Shown: piece by piece, positions 1-8,080 of the stretch
How positions within the stretch are numbered: position 1 is the stretch's first letter
Layout of the letters: each line of letters begins with the position of its first letter
Origin: Candidatus Roizmanbacteria bacterium
Lineage (GTDB): Bacteria > Patescibacteriota > Microgenomatia > UBA1406 > GWC2-37-13
Assembly (NCBI GenBank): GCA_016206365.1
Contig: JACQRR010000092.1
Span: 1 to 14,273, forward strand
DNA length: 14,273 nucleotides
Direction of reading: 5' to 3'
Notes under the pieces: model-generated
The model's input: only the letters and a program-made list of their open reading frames with translations
Databases searched by the model: none
Told to the model about the DNA's origin: nothing
Position numbers and translations under genes: made by a program

Positions 1-14
1 AATTGTTATAAATA

Positions 15-872
15 TTATATTGTTTCTACCGATTCCTTCGCTGTCACTATATCCAAAAGTTCATTTGTTATCTTTTCCTGTCGTAATTTATTACCAATCA
101 GCGTTAAATTATAAATGATATCTGTGGCATTATCAGTGGCGTTCTTCATCGCCAACATTCTTGAGGCATGCTCTACCGCTTCACTGCTTATGATTGCGCC
201 TCTTATCTTCTCCTCAAGATAGCTTTTGAGAAGAGGCTCTATTATTTTCTCAGCAGACGGCTCTATAACATAGTCTAATCTCAAAGCTCTTTTTTCTATT
301 TCTTCTCTGCCCCATTCAAAAGGTAAAAGATTTTCCTCAACAGATTCCGATCTAAATGCTGAAATATATTTATTGTAAATGATTGAAACAGCATTATAAT
401 CTCCGCCCAGATAACGTTCCAAAACATAAGAAAATATTGCAGATACCTCATTCAAAAACTTTGCAGCTGAAAAATCAGCGATCACCTTTCCTGCCATACG
501 AGCAACAAACTGGCTTCCTTTTAATCCAACAGTTACAAAATCTGTTTTTGAGAAGTCTAGATTAATTTGAAGCATAAACCTGTATACATTGACGTGAAAA
601 GCGCCACACAAGCCTTTATTTGAAGAGATAAAAACAACGAGTTTTCTGTCCATTTTGCTTGCACTTGACTGCAATAATTTCGACGTTTTCTTGTCCATGG
701 TTGGCAATAGTTTTTCAATGACAGCGGCAAGCGTATCTTGGTATGGCCTCGCTTCAACTTCAGCCTGCTGCGTCTTCCTCATCTTGATAGCCGAAACCAT
801 CTGCATAGCCTTTGTGATTTTTCTTACGTTGCGTATCGATTTGGTTTTTTTTCTAACCTGTCTTAAATTCAT
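15..872 (-). CDS. atpG: F1Fo ATP synthase gamma subunit
   Basis: Central rotor stalk of the F1 sector: it turns inside the alpha3beta3 head and couples proton flow to ATP synthesis. The N-terminus from Met-872 (MNLRQVRKKTKSIRNVRKIT, then KAMQMVSAIKMRK) is the classic gamma N-terminal helix. The C-terminus (ASRMLAMKNATDNATDII, then LTLIGNKLRQEKITNELLDI) is the matching conserved C-terminal helix. The result is about 285 residues, normal for the family. The frame is open up to an ATG at 899, but that would add MLLGMTRGY, which is translated from the end of the dispersed repeat at 883-965. The ATG at 872 has GAGGGGG 3 nt upstream and begins exactly at the conserved motif, so I chose it. It lies downstream of atpA; atpD should follow just beyond the left edge. 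The family is certain; the start is very likely. Confidence 0.95.
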   Translation of the reverse strand: MNLRQVRKKTKSIRNVRKITKAMQMVSAIKMRKTQQAEVEARPYQDTLAAVIEKLLPTMDKKTSKLLQSSASKMDRKLVVFISSNKGLCGAFHVNVYRFMLQINLDFSKTDFVTVGLKGSQFVARMAGKVIADFSAAKFLNEVSAIFSYVLERYLGGDYNAVSIIYNKYISAFRSESVEENLLPFEWGREEIEKRALRLDYVIEPSAEKIIEPLLKSYLEEKIRGAIISSEAVEHASRMLAMKNATDNATDIIYNLTLIGNKLRQEKITNELLDIVTAKESVETI

Positions 873-875
873 ATA

Positions 876-882
876 CCCCCTC
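876..882 (-). promoter_or_regulatory. Shine-Dalgarno site of atpG
   Basis: On the minus strand GAGGGGG is followed by TAT and the ATG at 872. GAGG within it sits 6 nt from the start. It directly abuts the GTCAT end of the repeat at 883-965, so the repeat boundary and the ribosome binding site are adjacent. This site decides the start at 872 over the ATG at 899. Confidence 0.6.
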
Positions 883-965
883 GTCATCCCGAGGAGCAAA
901 GCGACGAGGGATCTAGTAAAACGTATACGCTCACGCTAGATTTCTCGCTAATCGCTCGAAATGAC
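883..965. repeat. Dispersed intergenic repeat with GTCAT/ATGAC ends (copy 1)
   Basis: An 83-bp element filling the atpA-atpG gap. Its ends form an imperfect inverted repeat: GTCATCCCGAG at the left and CTCGAAATGAC at the right (9 of 11 positions pair). Its first 34 bases match the repeat between dnaE and gatB (from 7992) at 32 positions, so this is a family and not chance. It begins one base after the atpA stop and ends at the atpG ribosome binding site. Such palindromic intergenic elements are typically non-autonomous; no transposase is visible. It would fold in RNA and could affect atpA/atpG stoichiometry, but that is inference. Confidence 0.85.
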
Positions 966-966
966 A

Positions 967-2463
967 CTAAACTGATAAAGTATCTGTTACAAATTTTTTA
1001 AGCTCCTCCTCATCTTTTTTATCTAACACTTTATTTTTATTGATTCTATCCATGAGTGATTTCCCTCTTTTTTTTAAATCCAAAAGCAGCTTTGTTTCAA
1101 AATCTTCAACTTTATCCAGCGAAAGCGTATCCAGATAGCCATTGCTAGCAGCCCAAATGACCAGTACCTCCTCGCTTAAGCTGTATGGCTGATTTTTTTT
1201 CTGTTTTAAAACTTGTGTTATTCTGGTGCCTCGTTTTAAAAATTTTTTAGTTTCTTCATCCAACTCCGACTCAAACTGTGAGAAGGCTGCCATCTCGCGA
1301 TATTGTGCTAAGTCAAGCTTCAATTTACCAGAGACAGATTTTATAGCTTTGGTTTGAGCGTTACCTCCAACCCTGGAAACCGACAGGCCTACATTTATAG
1401 CTGGCCTTATTCCTGCGTTAAAAAGATCTGTTTCTAAGTATATTTGTCCATCGGTTATCGAGATGACATTGGTTGGAATGTAAGCTGAAAGATCTCCCTC
1501 CAAAGTCTCGATGATTGGCAAAGCTGTGAGAGAACCACCACCATATTTTTTATTCAGTCGACAAGCCCTCTCAAGAAGTCTGGAATGAAGATAAAAAATA
1601 TCGCCTGGATATGCCTCTCGTCCAGCCGGCCTTCTTAAAATAAGCGAAATTTCTCTATAGGCCCAGGCATGTTTTGACAAATCGTCATAGATTACTAACA
1701 CATCTTTACCCTTATCCATAAAGTATTCCCCTATGGCTGCTGCTGAATAAGGAGCCAAGTACTGCATAGCGGCAGAGTCTGATGAAGAAGCAGTCACTAC
1801 AATTGTATATTTTAGGACTTCGTACTTTTTCAGAAGATCTATGATCGAAGCGACCTTTGAATTTCTCTGACCAACTGCGCAATAGATGCAGATTACATTT
1901 TCATTTTTTTGATTGAGTATTGTGTCGATCGCCAGGGTCGTTTTACCGGTTCCTCGATCACCTATTATCAGTTCTCTTTGTCCACGCCCAATAGGAATAA
2001 GCGCATCGATAGCTTTTATGCCGGTTTGAATTGGGCTACTTACGGGTATTCTTTGTACTACTCCCGGCGCTACTTTTTCGACCGGATAAAATTCTTTTGC
2101 AGCAATTTTAGCCGAGCCGTCCAATGGATTTCCCAGCGAATCGACGACTCTTCCTAAGAGTGCTTGAGAAACTGGGATAGAAAATGTGTGTCCAAGAGCT
2201 CTTGCCTTGCTGTCTGAATTTATTGACAAATAATCACCCAAAACAACGGCTCCCACGTTAAATTCGTTAATGTCGATGACAAAACCAATCTGCTTCTGCT
2301 CAAACTCAATCAGCTCACCGAAACTTATACCATCTAAACCTTCCAAAATAACTACTCCGTCTTTCACCTCTATCACAATTCCTTCCTCTTCGGCTTTTAT
2401 TTTTCTCTCTACAGACTGTAATTCCTTCTCTATTTTTTGTAAATATTCATCAATCAATTTCAT
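967..2463 (-). CDS. atpA: F1Fo ATP synthase alpha subunit
   Basis: Non-catalytic nucleotide-binding subunit of the F1 head. The 498 residues match the family length. An N-terminal helix and beta-barrel (about residues 1-95) precede the nucleotide-binding domain. The P-loop GDRGTGKTT is at 168-176, [34 protein letters not shown] is around 255-288, and the SVSRVGG arginine finger has Arg-364. A helical C-terminal domain follows. One departure is the P-loop: most alpha subunits read GDRQTGKT, whereas here the Gln (E. coli Gln-172) is Gly-171. The start overlaps the end of atpH by 14 bp, suggesting translational coupling; there is no strong Shine-Dalgarno site before it. The TAG stop is followed directly by a dispersed repeat and then atpG. 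Confidence 0.98.
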   Translation of the reverse strand: MKLIDEYLQKIEKELQSVERKIKAEEEGIVIEVKDGVVILEGLDGISFGELIEFEQKQIGFVIDINEFNVGAVVLGDYLSINSDSKARALGHTFSIPVSQALLGRVVDSLGNPLDGSAKIAAKEFYPVEKVAPGVVQRIPVSSPIQTGIKAIDALIPIGRGQRELIIGDRGTGKTTLAIDTILNQKNENVICIYCAVGQRNSKVASIIDLLKKYEVLKYTIVVTASSSDSAAMQYLAPYSAAAIGEYFMDKGKDVLVIYDDLSKHAWAYREISLILRRPAGREAYPGDIFYLHSRLLERACRLNKKYGGGSLTALPIIETLEGDLSAYIPTNVISITDGQIYLETDLFNAGIRPAINVGLSVSRVGGNAQTKAIKSVSGKLKLDLAQYREMAAFSQFESELDEETKKFLKRGTRITQVLKQKKNQPYSLSEEVLVIWAASNGYLDTLSLDKVEDFETKLLLDLKKRGKSLMDRINKNKVLDKKDEEELKKFVTDTLSV

Positions 2464-2734
2464 ACATGTAGTCTCTCAATCTGTTTAACTGTCCCCTCAA
2501 GCTTAAGTCGATCACCTTGCTGCCAATTTTGATCACAACACCTGCGACGAGATCTTTATTAATGACAAAATTGAGTTGAGAGCCTTTTAATCGAGGAATA
2601 TATTGATATAAAGATGCTAGTTCGTCACTATTGAGGGTATAAGCCGAGATGAGAGTGACTTTCTCTTTTTCGTTCTTTAGAAGTTCATCAAGGTATTTCT
2701 TGAGATTATCTTTAATGTCTCTGCTAATTTTCAT
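2450..2734 (-). CDS. atpH: F1Fo ATP synthase delta subunit, C-terminal domain only
   Basis: Peripheral-stalk subunit linking the b subunits to the F1 head. Only 94 residues are encoded, against about 175-180 in most bacteria. What is present is the C-terminal domain: [18 protein letters not shown], then [20 protein letters not shown] and QLNRLRDYM, matching the family GG-V-hydrophobic-G-D-x-x-I-D-x-S-x-x-G-x-L pattern. The N-terminal helical bundle that normally grips the alpha-subunit N-termini is missing. The upstream DNA is occupied by atpF, which overlaps by 11 bp in another frame, so no hidden N-terminal part is available nearby. AAAGAGGTAG (minus strand, 2741-2750) provides a ribosome binding site about 8 nt before the ATG, supporting this start. 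The short form therefore looks genuine and not a broken remnant. Confidence 0.88.
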   Translation of the reverse strand: MKISRDIKDNLKKYLDELLKNEKEKVTLISAYTLNSDELASLYQYIPRLKGSQLNFVINKDLVAGVVIKIGSKVIDLSLRGQLNRLRDYMYEID

Positions 2735-3233
2735 AATAGACTACCTCTTTCGCCAAATTCTTAAGGATATACTGAGTAACTTTCTTTTTAGTCTCGGCAT
2801 CGAGATATTCCTTAAATGCTCTATCAACGATATCGATACTCAAATCGACCAGCCTCTCTTTTATGGCTTGATTTAGTTTTTGTCTCTCTTCCTCAAGCTG
2901 TTTTTTTCCTCGACTCTTGATCTCCTCTGCTTCTTTTTTGGCTTTTGTAATTAGCTCCTGTTTGATCTCCTCTGCTTCTTTTTTGGCTTCTCGCAAAATT
3001 CTATCCACTTCAATCTTCATCTCCTGCTTCATTTTTGTCTGTTTTTCACTTAAGCCTTCTTCGTCTTTTTTTAATTTTGCTAGAGTTTCTTCTGCTTCCT
3101 TTTCCTTTCTTCGCTCTTCCTCTAAAAAATGAGAAAAAGGAGCAGCTATAAACTTCTTAAAAATTAGGAAAAACAGGACAAAATTGATCAATTGAGCAAC
3201 AAGCTGTTTAAAATCTATTCCTAGTTGTTCCAT
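2724..3233 (-). CDS. atpF: F1Fo ATP synthase b subunit
   Basis: Peripheral-stalk stator subunit: an N-terminal membrane anchor and a long cytoplasmic helix dimer. The 169 residues are normal for the family. A hydrophobic segment (about residues 10-32, AQLINFVLFFLIFKKFIAAP) is followed by a highly charged Glu/Lys/Ala-rich coiled coil to about residue 130 and a C-terminal part (AIKERLVDLSIDIVDRAFKEYL) that would contact delta. It starts 13 bp after the atpE stop with only a weak ribosome binding site. A 28-bp exact direct repeat in the coiled coil duplicates KKEAEEIK with a 15-residue period (see repeat entry). The end overlaps atpH by 11 bp. Confidence 0.95.
   Translation of the reverse strand: MEQLGIDFKQLVAQLINFVLFFLIFKKFIAAPFSHFLEEERRKEKEAEETLAKLKKDEEGLSEKQTKMKQEMKIEVDRILREAKKEAEEIKQELITKAKKEAEEIKSRGKKQLEEERQKLNQAIKERLVDLSIDIVDRAFKEYLDAETKKKVTQYILKNLAKEVVYYEN
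2917..2989 (-). repeat. 28-bp direct repeat inside atpF
   Basis: Positions 2917-2944 and 2962-2989 are identical over 28 bases, a 45-bp period. Both encode KKEAEEIK, once followed by QELIT and once by SRGKK. Identity at DNA level, including third positions, points to a fairly recent in-frame duplication of 15 codons and not only to convergent coiled-coil composition. Confidence 0.8.
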
Positions 3234-3246
3234 AATTGTTCACTTT

Positions 3247-3480
<234 letters not shown>

Positions 3481-3490
3481 TCACCTCCTT
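3481..3490 (-). promoter_or_regulatory. Very strong Shine-Dalgarno site of atpE
   Basis: The minus strand reads AAGGAGGTGA, a ten-base match to the consensus complement of the 16S rRNA 3' end, 6 nt before the atpE ATG at 3474. Most other starts in this window have weak or no such site. It probably raises translation of the multicopy c subunit. Confidence 0.85.
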
Positions 3491-3495
3491 TTATA

Positions 3496-4272
3496 TTAAT
3501 GACTTTTAGCTGTGGCGTTTGAGATAAAGACTGCCGTCAGCATTGAAAAGACAACCGCCTGTATCAACCCCACAAATGTCTCAAGCAATAGAAATGGAAA
3601 AGAAGCCAAAATTGGCATCAAAAAAGCGATGATCGTCAACAGGACCTCTCCTGCAAAAATATTTCCAAACAATCGGAATGAGAAAGACAGTACTTTTGAA
3701 AATTCAGAAACTACTTCTAATAATCCGGTAAAGAGTGAGATTGGATTGGAAAAGTTGAAAAATTTCCTTAAATAACCCATAAGCCCCAATTCTCTAGCTC
3801 CAAAATATTGGATGGAAAAAAAAGCAACCAAGGCAAGGGCAAGCGTAGTATTTAAATCAGTTGTATTGCCTCTGAGAAGTGGAACGAAATGATACTTTAG
3901 TTCTGTTTCGCTAGGCAGAGGGCTGTACCTGGCTTCGGCAACTTGAACAAGAATGCTTCCCACCCCAGGAAGCAGTCCAAACCAATTCAAAAGAAGAATG
4001 TAGATAAACAAAGATCCCAAGAGAGAAAAAAGTGATCCAATTTTTTCACCCACGGCATTCTGAAAAAAATTGTACATACTTTTTAAGCTAAACTGGATAA
4101 GATAAAAAAAATTTACCCGTTTTGTTTTTTTTATTTCTTCACTATAGTAAATAGCAATGAAGAAAAAAAGAATTATAACTATTACGGCGGCAAGATAAGA
4201 GTTTGTAACAGGAAATGCAAAAAAATCAAACAAATGATCGGGTTTGATGCTAATATGTGGACTTTTATTCAT
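3496..4272 (-). CDS. atpB: F1Fo ATP synthase a subunit
   Basis: Stator membrane subunit forming the two proton half-channels next to the c ring. The 258 residues contain several hydrophobic helices (about 25-43, 80-100, 140-157, 205-225 and 228-250). The essential arginine is Arg-200 in SFSFRLFGNIFAGEVLLTI, matching the family LRLFGN-x-x-AGE motif (E. coli Arg-210). The last helix ETFVGLIQAVVFSMLTAVFI supplies the conserved Glu/Gln positions. The start overlaps the stop of the upstream AtpZ-like gene as ATGA, indicating coupled translation. The stop lies just before the atpE ribosome binding site. Confidence 0.97.
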   Translation of the reverse strand: MNKSPHISIKPDHLFDFFAFPVTNSYLAAVIVIILFFFIAIYYSEEIKKTKRVNFFYLIQFSLKSMYNFFQNAVGEKIGSLFSLLGSLFIYILLLNWFGLLPGVGSILVQVAEARYSPLPSETELKYHFVPLLRGNTTDLNTTLALALVAFFSIQYFGARELGLMGYLRKFFNFSNPISLFTGLLEVVSEFSKVLSFSFRLFGNIFAGEVLLTIIAFLMPILASFPFLLLETFVGLIQAVVFSMLTAVFISNATAKSH

Positions 4273-4730
4273 CTTTCTTTCAACAGCTTGAATATGTTAT
4301 AAAAACTCGCTAATGTTCCCAAAAATAGAAAAACAAAGAAAAAAACTGGCTTAACCCCCAACCAATAGTCTAATCCTAAACCCAAAAAAACTCCTCCAAT
4401 AATAGGCGTGAGTAAATAATAACCGATATTCAGATAACTAAAATCAATAAACTTCTTATGGTAATCGAGCCTCGGCTTTATTTTACTTGCTGCAATTTTC
4501 TCAAAATTTCCTTCTTGATCAACTGTGTAAACAACTCTATCTTTTTTCATTCTATCATTAGCTTCTAATTTCGTCAACCCCGACTTAGTCGGGGACAACT
4601 CAGAGTTGTTGGCTGAAAATACATCGCTTAACTGGTCATTAAAAAACTCCGACGAAGCAGTTTCTTCAGTCCGTTTAACAGCCATCTGAAGTTTTCGACG
4701 CCGAAAACGAATTAATCTAGATAATCTCAT
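4269..4730 (-). CDS. AtpZ/AtpI-like ATP synthase accessory membrane protein
   Basis: Small membrane protein at the head of the ATP synthase operon. The C-terminal half (about residues 100-150) has two hydrophobic helices: YYLLTPIIGGVFLGLGLDYW and, after LGVKP, VFFFVFLFLGTLASFYNIF. This fits the AtpZ / 'ATPase gene 1' pattern of a G-x-G-x-G-x-x-x-D-x-x-x-G loop between helices. Such proteins are linked to c-ring assembly or magnesium/calcium transport. The 153-residue length exceeds the usual 80-100 because of a polar N-terminal stretch full of inverted repeats (4578-4609 and 4691-4708). Alternative in-frame starts are Met-16 (4685) and Met-61 (4550); the last would give 93 residues, closest to family size. 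None has a clear ribosome binding site, so the start is uncertain. It begins 15 bp after dnaE and overlaps atpB by 4 bp. Confidence 0.8.
   Translation of the reverse strand: MRLSRLIRFRRRKLQMAVKRTEETASSEFFNDQLSDVFSANNSELSPTKSGLTKLEANDRMKKDRVVYTVDQEGNFEKIAASKIKPRLDYHKKFIDFSYLNIGYYLLTPIIGGVFLGLGLDYWLGVKPVFFFVFLFLGTLASFYNIFKLLKER
4578..4609. repeat. Two abutting perfect hairpins in the AtpZ-like gene
   Basis: CCCCGACTTAGTCGGGG (4578-4594; 8-bp arms, one-base loop) is followed without a gap by ACAACTCAGAGTTGT (4595-4609; 7-bp arms, one-base loop). They encode NNSELSPTKSGLT in the poorly conserved N-terminal region. Two perfect adjoining hairpins in coding DNA suggest an inserted palindromic repeat. 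Confidence 0.75.
4691..4708. repeat. Inverted repeat near the start of the AtpZ-like gene
   Basis: GTTTTCG and CGAAAAC (7-bp perfect arms) flank ACGC. On the minus strand it lies just before the alternative start Met-16 and encodes the basic RFRRRKL stretch. It could hide or expose nearby starts in the mRNA; that is inference. Confidence 0.5.
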
Positions 4731-4745
4731 ATTAACTCGTGTAAA

Positions 4746-7700
4746 TTAATGATCTAGGCTAACCTTATCCAAATCCACTGCATTATCGATTAACACGCTA
4801 AGCCTTCCATCCCGGTCGTTGATCTTACCTTTGAGCATGATCACTCTATTTATACCTATTACATCTCTCAAACGCACAAACAATTTAGGAAATATTACAC
4901 ATTCTATTGATCCTGTTTCGTCAAAAATATTGATAAAGGCCATATCAGAATTATCTTTTTTGGTTTTTATGATTTTTTTAGCGCTGACGATTCCTGCTAA
5001 GATGTGAGTTCTATTTACATCTTCAACACTTATCTCGCCAATTTTTTTAGTTGTTTTCTTTTTGATCAGATCTTGGAATTTCAAAAGAGGATTTTTAGTT
5101 ATTAAAAAACCAATAACTTCCCTTTCCATCTGAAGAATTTCTTCCTCATTAAAATCTTCAATTGCGGTAAAATCATCGACGAACTGCGCGCCTGAACTTT
5201 CTTTTACAAAAAGGCTGTATTGGCCTTTTTCTGCCTCAATTTTTGCGGCGGCTATTTCTTTTACAATTTTTGGGTAGTTAGCAAGAAGTGTTGCTCGATT
5301 CGCGAACTGTGAAAAAGCCCCAGCTTTGATCAAGCTTTCAACGGTCTTTTTATTTACTCTGCGCAAATCTACCCGATAAAGAAAATCTTTAAGGCTTTTA
5401 AATGGAATTTCTTTGCGGGCCGTCAAAATAGAATCAATCGCAGCTTGGCCTACATTTTTTATAGCCGAAAGGCCGAATCGAATCGCATCTGATTCAATCG
5501 AGAAACTTAGTCGAGATCTATTTATATCTGGAGGCAAAACTGGAATATCCATTTTTCTACATTCTTCAATTGCTTGGGCCATTTTAGTCTCACGCTGTGG
5601 TCCAGCCATACCCGTAAGTTCAGCAGAAAGAAGCGCAGTCATAAACTCCACAGGAAAGTTTGCTTTCATATAGGCGGTCCAGTAAGCAATCAATCCATAA
5701 GATGCCGAATGAGGTTTATTAAATCCATAAGCAGCAAACTTTTCGATAAAATTAAAGATTTTCTCGGCTAAACTTTTTTTATAGCTATTTTTGATACAAC
5801 CCTCAATAAATTTTTCTTTTTCCTTCTTCATCAACTCTTTCTTTTTTTTCCCCATGGCCATTCGCAGGTTATCAGCCTTATTCATAGTGTACCCTGCCAT
5901 GCGATTTGCAATTTCCATCACCTGTTCCTGATAGACTAAAATGCCATACGTCTCCTCAAGAATAGGCTCAAGATCGGGATGTAAATATCTAATCAACTTT
6001 GTATTTTTCTTGTTTTCCAAAAAAGAGGGAATAAGATCCATGGGGCCTGGTCGATATAAGGCAACCATGGCTGAGATATCGCTCATTCTTGTTGGTTTTA
6101 GATCTTTCGCCAATCGCCTCATCCCAGAAGATTCAAGTTGAAATACTCCCACAGTCTCGCCTCTGCCTATAAGTTCAAAAGTTTTTTTGTCATCTAAAGG
6201 TACCTGATGAATATCAATTTTACTTCCTGTAGATTTTTTTACATATTCTATTGCCCGTTCCAGAATAGTAAGATTGCGTAGACCTAAAAAATCTACTTTT
6301 AGAAGCCCTATTGCCTTGTTTCCTGACACTGCATTCAAATCAAGGCAGTACATGTCGTACTGTGTAATGACACGGTTTTCTTTAAACTCTCTCTGAAGCG
6401 GAACATATTCGACTAGCTCTTTATCAGCTATTACAACGCCGGCAGCATGCACCGAAGCATGGCGGGGTAGACCTTCTATTTTTCTTGCTACATCCAAAAC
6501 TTTTTTTGTATCCTCCTCAGATTGGTAGGCAAACTTGAGGCTAGCTGATTCCTCTAAAGCTTGAGATATGGTCATCGAAAATCCTTGTCTTCCTGGAGGA
6601 ATCATTTTGGCTAACCTGTCTCCTTGGGCATAAGACATTCCCAGGGCCCTAACCACGTCTCTTACCGCCAGACGAGCCTCCATGCTACCAAATGTGATAA
6701 TCTGAGCGACCTTCTCCTCTCCGTACTTTTTAGTAACATAGCGTAGAACTTCCTCTCTTCTAATGTCTGCAAAATCAATATCTATGTCTGGTGGCGTAGG
6801 CCTATCTGGGTTTAAGAATCTTTCAAAAGGAAGATTATATTCTAGAGGGTTAATATCTGTAATCCCCAAAACGTAGGCCACAAGCGATCCTGCCACAGAC
6901 CCTCGACCTGGTCCAACCGCTATACCGCTTTTTTTGGACCAGTTGACGAAATCTTGAACGATTAAAAAATAGGTGGCGTAACCTTTTTTGTTGATGATAT
7001 TAAGTTCATACTCAAGTCTCTGTTTTACTACTTCATCATTTTCTTTCTCTAATCTATCAATTCGTGAATAGACGAGATCTTTTAGATATTGATTTACCGG
7101 CTCTTTCTTGGGAGTTTCAAAATTGGGCAGAATCCACTCCCCATAAGGAATTTCAACATTACAAAGATCTGCTATTTTTAGCGTATTATCAACCGCCTCT
7201 GGCAGATCGATAAAGCTGCCCCTCATCTCTTGGGATGATTTGAAATAAAAATCAGGATTGTCAAACATTGTCAACGGCCGATTCTTCTCAAAAATGGTCC
7301 GTAAAGTTTGGATACAAAGGAGTATCTCTTGAGCATATGCGTCTTCTTTGTCGAGATAATGTACGTCGTTAGTGGCAACAAGGGGGATGCCATATTTTCT
7401 TGAAAGAGTGATGAGATCTTTGTTTATTTTATCAAGTTTATCCATCTTGGGGTGGCGTTGGATCTCAAGATAAAAATTATCGGCAAATATCTCAATATAT
7501 CGTTCTACCAATCTCTCTGCCTGGTTAATTTGATCGTCAAGAAGTAAAGATGGTATTTCTCCGTTGAGACATCCCGAAAGAGCAATAATACCTTCCCTAT
7601 ATTTTTCGAGCAGTTCGAAATCAACTCTTGGTTTGTAGTAAAATCCCTCAAGGTGAGCTTTTGTAACTATCTTTAATAAATTTTTATAACCGGTTAGATT

Positions 7701-7979
7701 TTTTGCAAGAAGGACAAGGTGATACTGATCTTTATCATAGCCTGGCTGTTTATCAAATCGGCTATTTTTTGCTTTATAAACTTCAATTCCTATAATTGGT
7801 TTTATACCAATTTCTTTTGCCTTGATAAAAAATTTAAAAACACCGTAAAGTGCTCCGTGATCAGTGATAGCAACAGCCGACATTCTAAAATCCTTTGCCT
7901 TGGCCAAAAGATCGTCAATACGGCACATCCCATCTAATAGCGAGTACTCTGTATGTGTATGAAGATGGACAAATGACAT
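4746..7979 (-). CDS. dnaE: DNA polymerase III alpha subunit
   Basis: Catalytic subunit of the chromosomal replicase, 1077 residues (E. coli 1160). The N-terminal PHP domain (about 1-210) keeps what look like all metal ligands: His-5 and His-7 (HLHTHT), Asp-40/His-41, Glu-66, His-87, Cys-137, His-176, Asp-205 and His-207. The polymerase active site has PDIDIDFAD with Asp-400 and Asp-402, plus Asp-563 in KVDFLGLRNL. VGPGRGSVAGSLVAY (from about 355), LYRPGPMDLIPSFLENK (641-657), YQEQVM (683-688) and YGFNKPHSASYGLIAYWTAY (751-770) are hallmark motifs. A helix-hairpin-helix region and an OB-fold (about 990-1065, HILAGIVSAKK) end the protein. There is no intein or frame break. The start is fixed by the GGGAGGG ribosome binding site and by the PHP motif at residue 5. 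A dispersed repeat separates it from gatB, and the AtpZ-like gene starts 15 bp after its stop. Confidence 0.98.
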   Translation of the reverse strand: MSFVHLHTHTEYSLLDGMCRIDDLLAKAKDFRMSAVAITDHGALYGVFKFFIKAKEIGIKPIIGIEVYKAKNSRFDKQPGYDKDQYHLVLLAKNLTGYKNLLKIVTKAHLEGFYYKPRVDFELLEKYREGIIALSGCLNGEIPSLLLDDQINQAERLVERYIEIFADNFYLEIQRHPKMDKLDKINKDLITLSRKYGIPLVATNDVHYLDKEDAYAQEILLCIQTLRTIFEKNRPLTMFDNPDFYFKSSQEMRGSFIDLPEAVDNTLKIADLCNVEIPYGEWILPNFETPKKEPVNQYLKDLVYSRIDRLEKENDEVVKQRLEYELNIINKKGYATYFLIVQDFVNWSKKSGIAVGPGRGSVAGSLVAYVLGITDINPLEYNLPFERFLNPDRPTPPDIDIDFADIRREEVLRYVTKKYGEEKVAQIITFGSMEARLAVRDVVRALGMSYAQGDRLAKMIPPGRQGFSMTISQALEESASLKFAYQSEEDTKKVLDVARKIEGLPRHASVHAAGVVIADKELVEYVPLQREFKENRVITQYDMYCLDLNAVSGNKAIGLLKVDFLGLRNLTILERAIEYVKKSTGSKIDIHQVPLDDKKTFELIGRGETVGVFQLESSGMRRLAKDLKPTRMSDISAMVALYRPGPMDLIPSFLENKKNTKLIRYLHPDLEPILEETYGILVYQEQVMEIANRMAGYTMNKADNLRMAMGKKKKELMKKEKEKFIEGCIKNSYKKSLAEKIFNFIEKFAAYGFNKPHSASYGLIAYWTAYMKANFPVEFMTALLSAELTGMAGPQRETKMAQAIEECRKMDIPVLPPDINRSRLSFSIESDAIRFGLSAIKNVGQAAIDSILTARKEIPFKSLKDFLYRVDLRRVNKKTVESLIKAGAFSQFANRATLLANYPKIVKEIAAAKIEAEKGQYSLFVKESSGAQFVDDFTAIEDFNEEEILQMEREVIGFLITKNPLLKFQDLIKKKTTKKIGEISVEDVNRTHILAGIVSAKKIIKTKKDNSDMAFINIFDETGSIECVIFPKLFVRLRDVIGINRVIMLKGKINDRDGRLSVLIDNAVDLDKVSLDH

Positions 7980-7982
7980 TTT

Positions 7983-7989
7983 CCCTCCC
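7983..7989 (-). promoter_or_regulatory. Shine-Dalgarno site of dnaE
   Basis: The minus strand reads GGGAGGG followed by AAA and the dnaE ATG at 7979. It lies just after the GTCAT end of the repeat at 7991-8080. This is the same arrangement as at atpG. Confidence 0.7.
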
Positions 7990-7990
7990 G

Positions 7991-8080
7991 TGTCATCCCG
8001 AGGAGCGCAGCGACGAGGGATCTAGCGAACGAAGTGAGCGTTTACGCTTCGCTAGATTCTTCGCTTTGCTCAGAATGACA
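7991..8080. repeat. Dispersed intergenic repeat with TGTCAT/ATGACA ends (copy 2)
   Basis: A 90-bp element filling the gatB-dnaE gap, from immediately beside the gatB stop codon (8081) to the dnaE ribosome binding site. Ends TGTCATCCCGAG and CTCAGAATGACA pair at 10 of 12 positions. Its interior holds a further inverted pair, ATCTAGCGAA and TTCGCTAGAT, so the RNA should fold into a long hairpin. 32 of the first 34 bases from 7992 match the copy at 883. It could act as a transcript-stability or partial termination element between gatB and dnaE (inference). Confidence 0.88.

Noticed and set aside
873..899. An upstream ATG at 899 that would lengthen the gamma subunit by nine residues
   Set aside because: The added residues are translated from the end of the dispersed repeat, and the ATG at 872 has its own ribosome binding site and starts the conserved motif.
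4746..7979. Possible intein or frame break in dnaE
   Set aside because: Polymerase motifs follow in order with normal spacing and the total length is normal.
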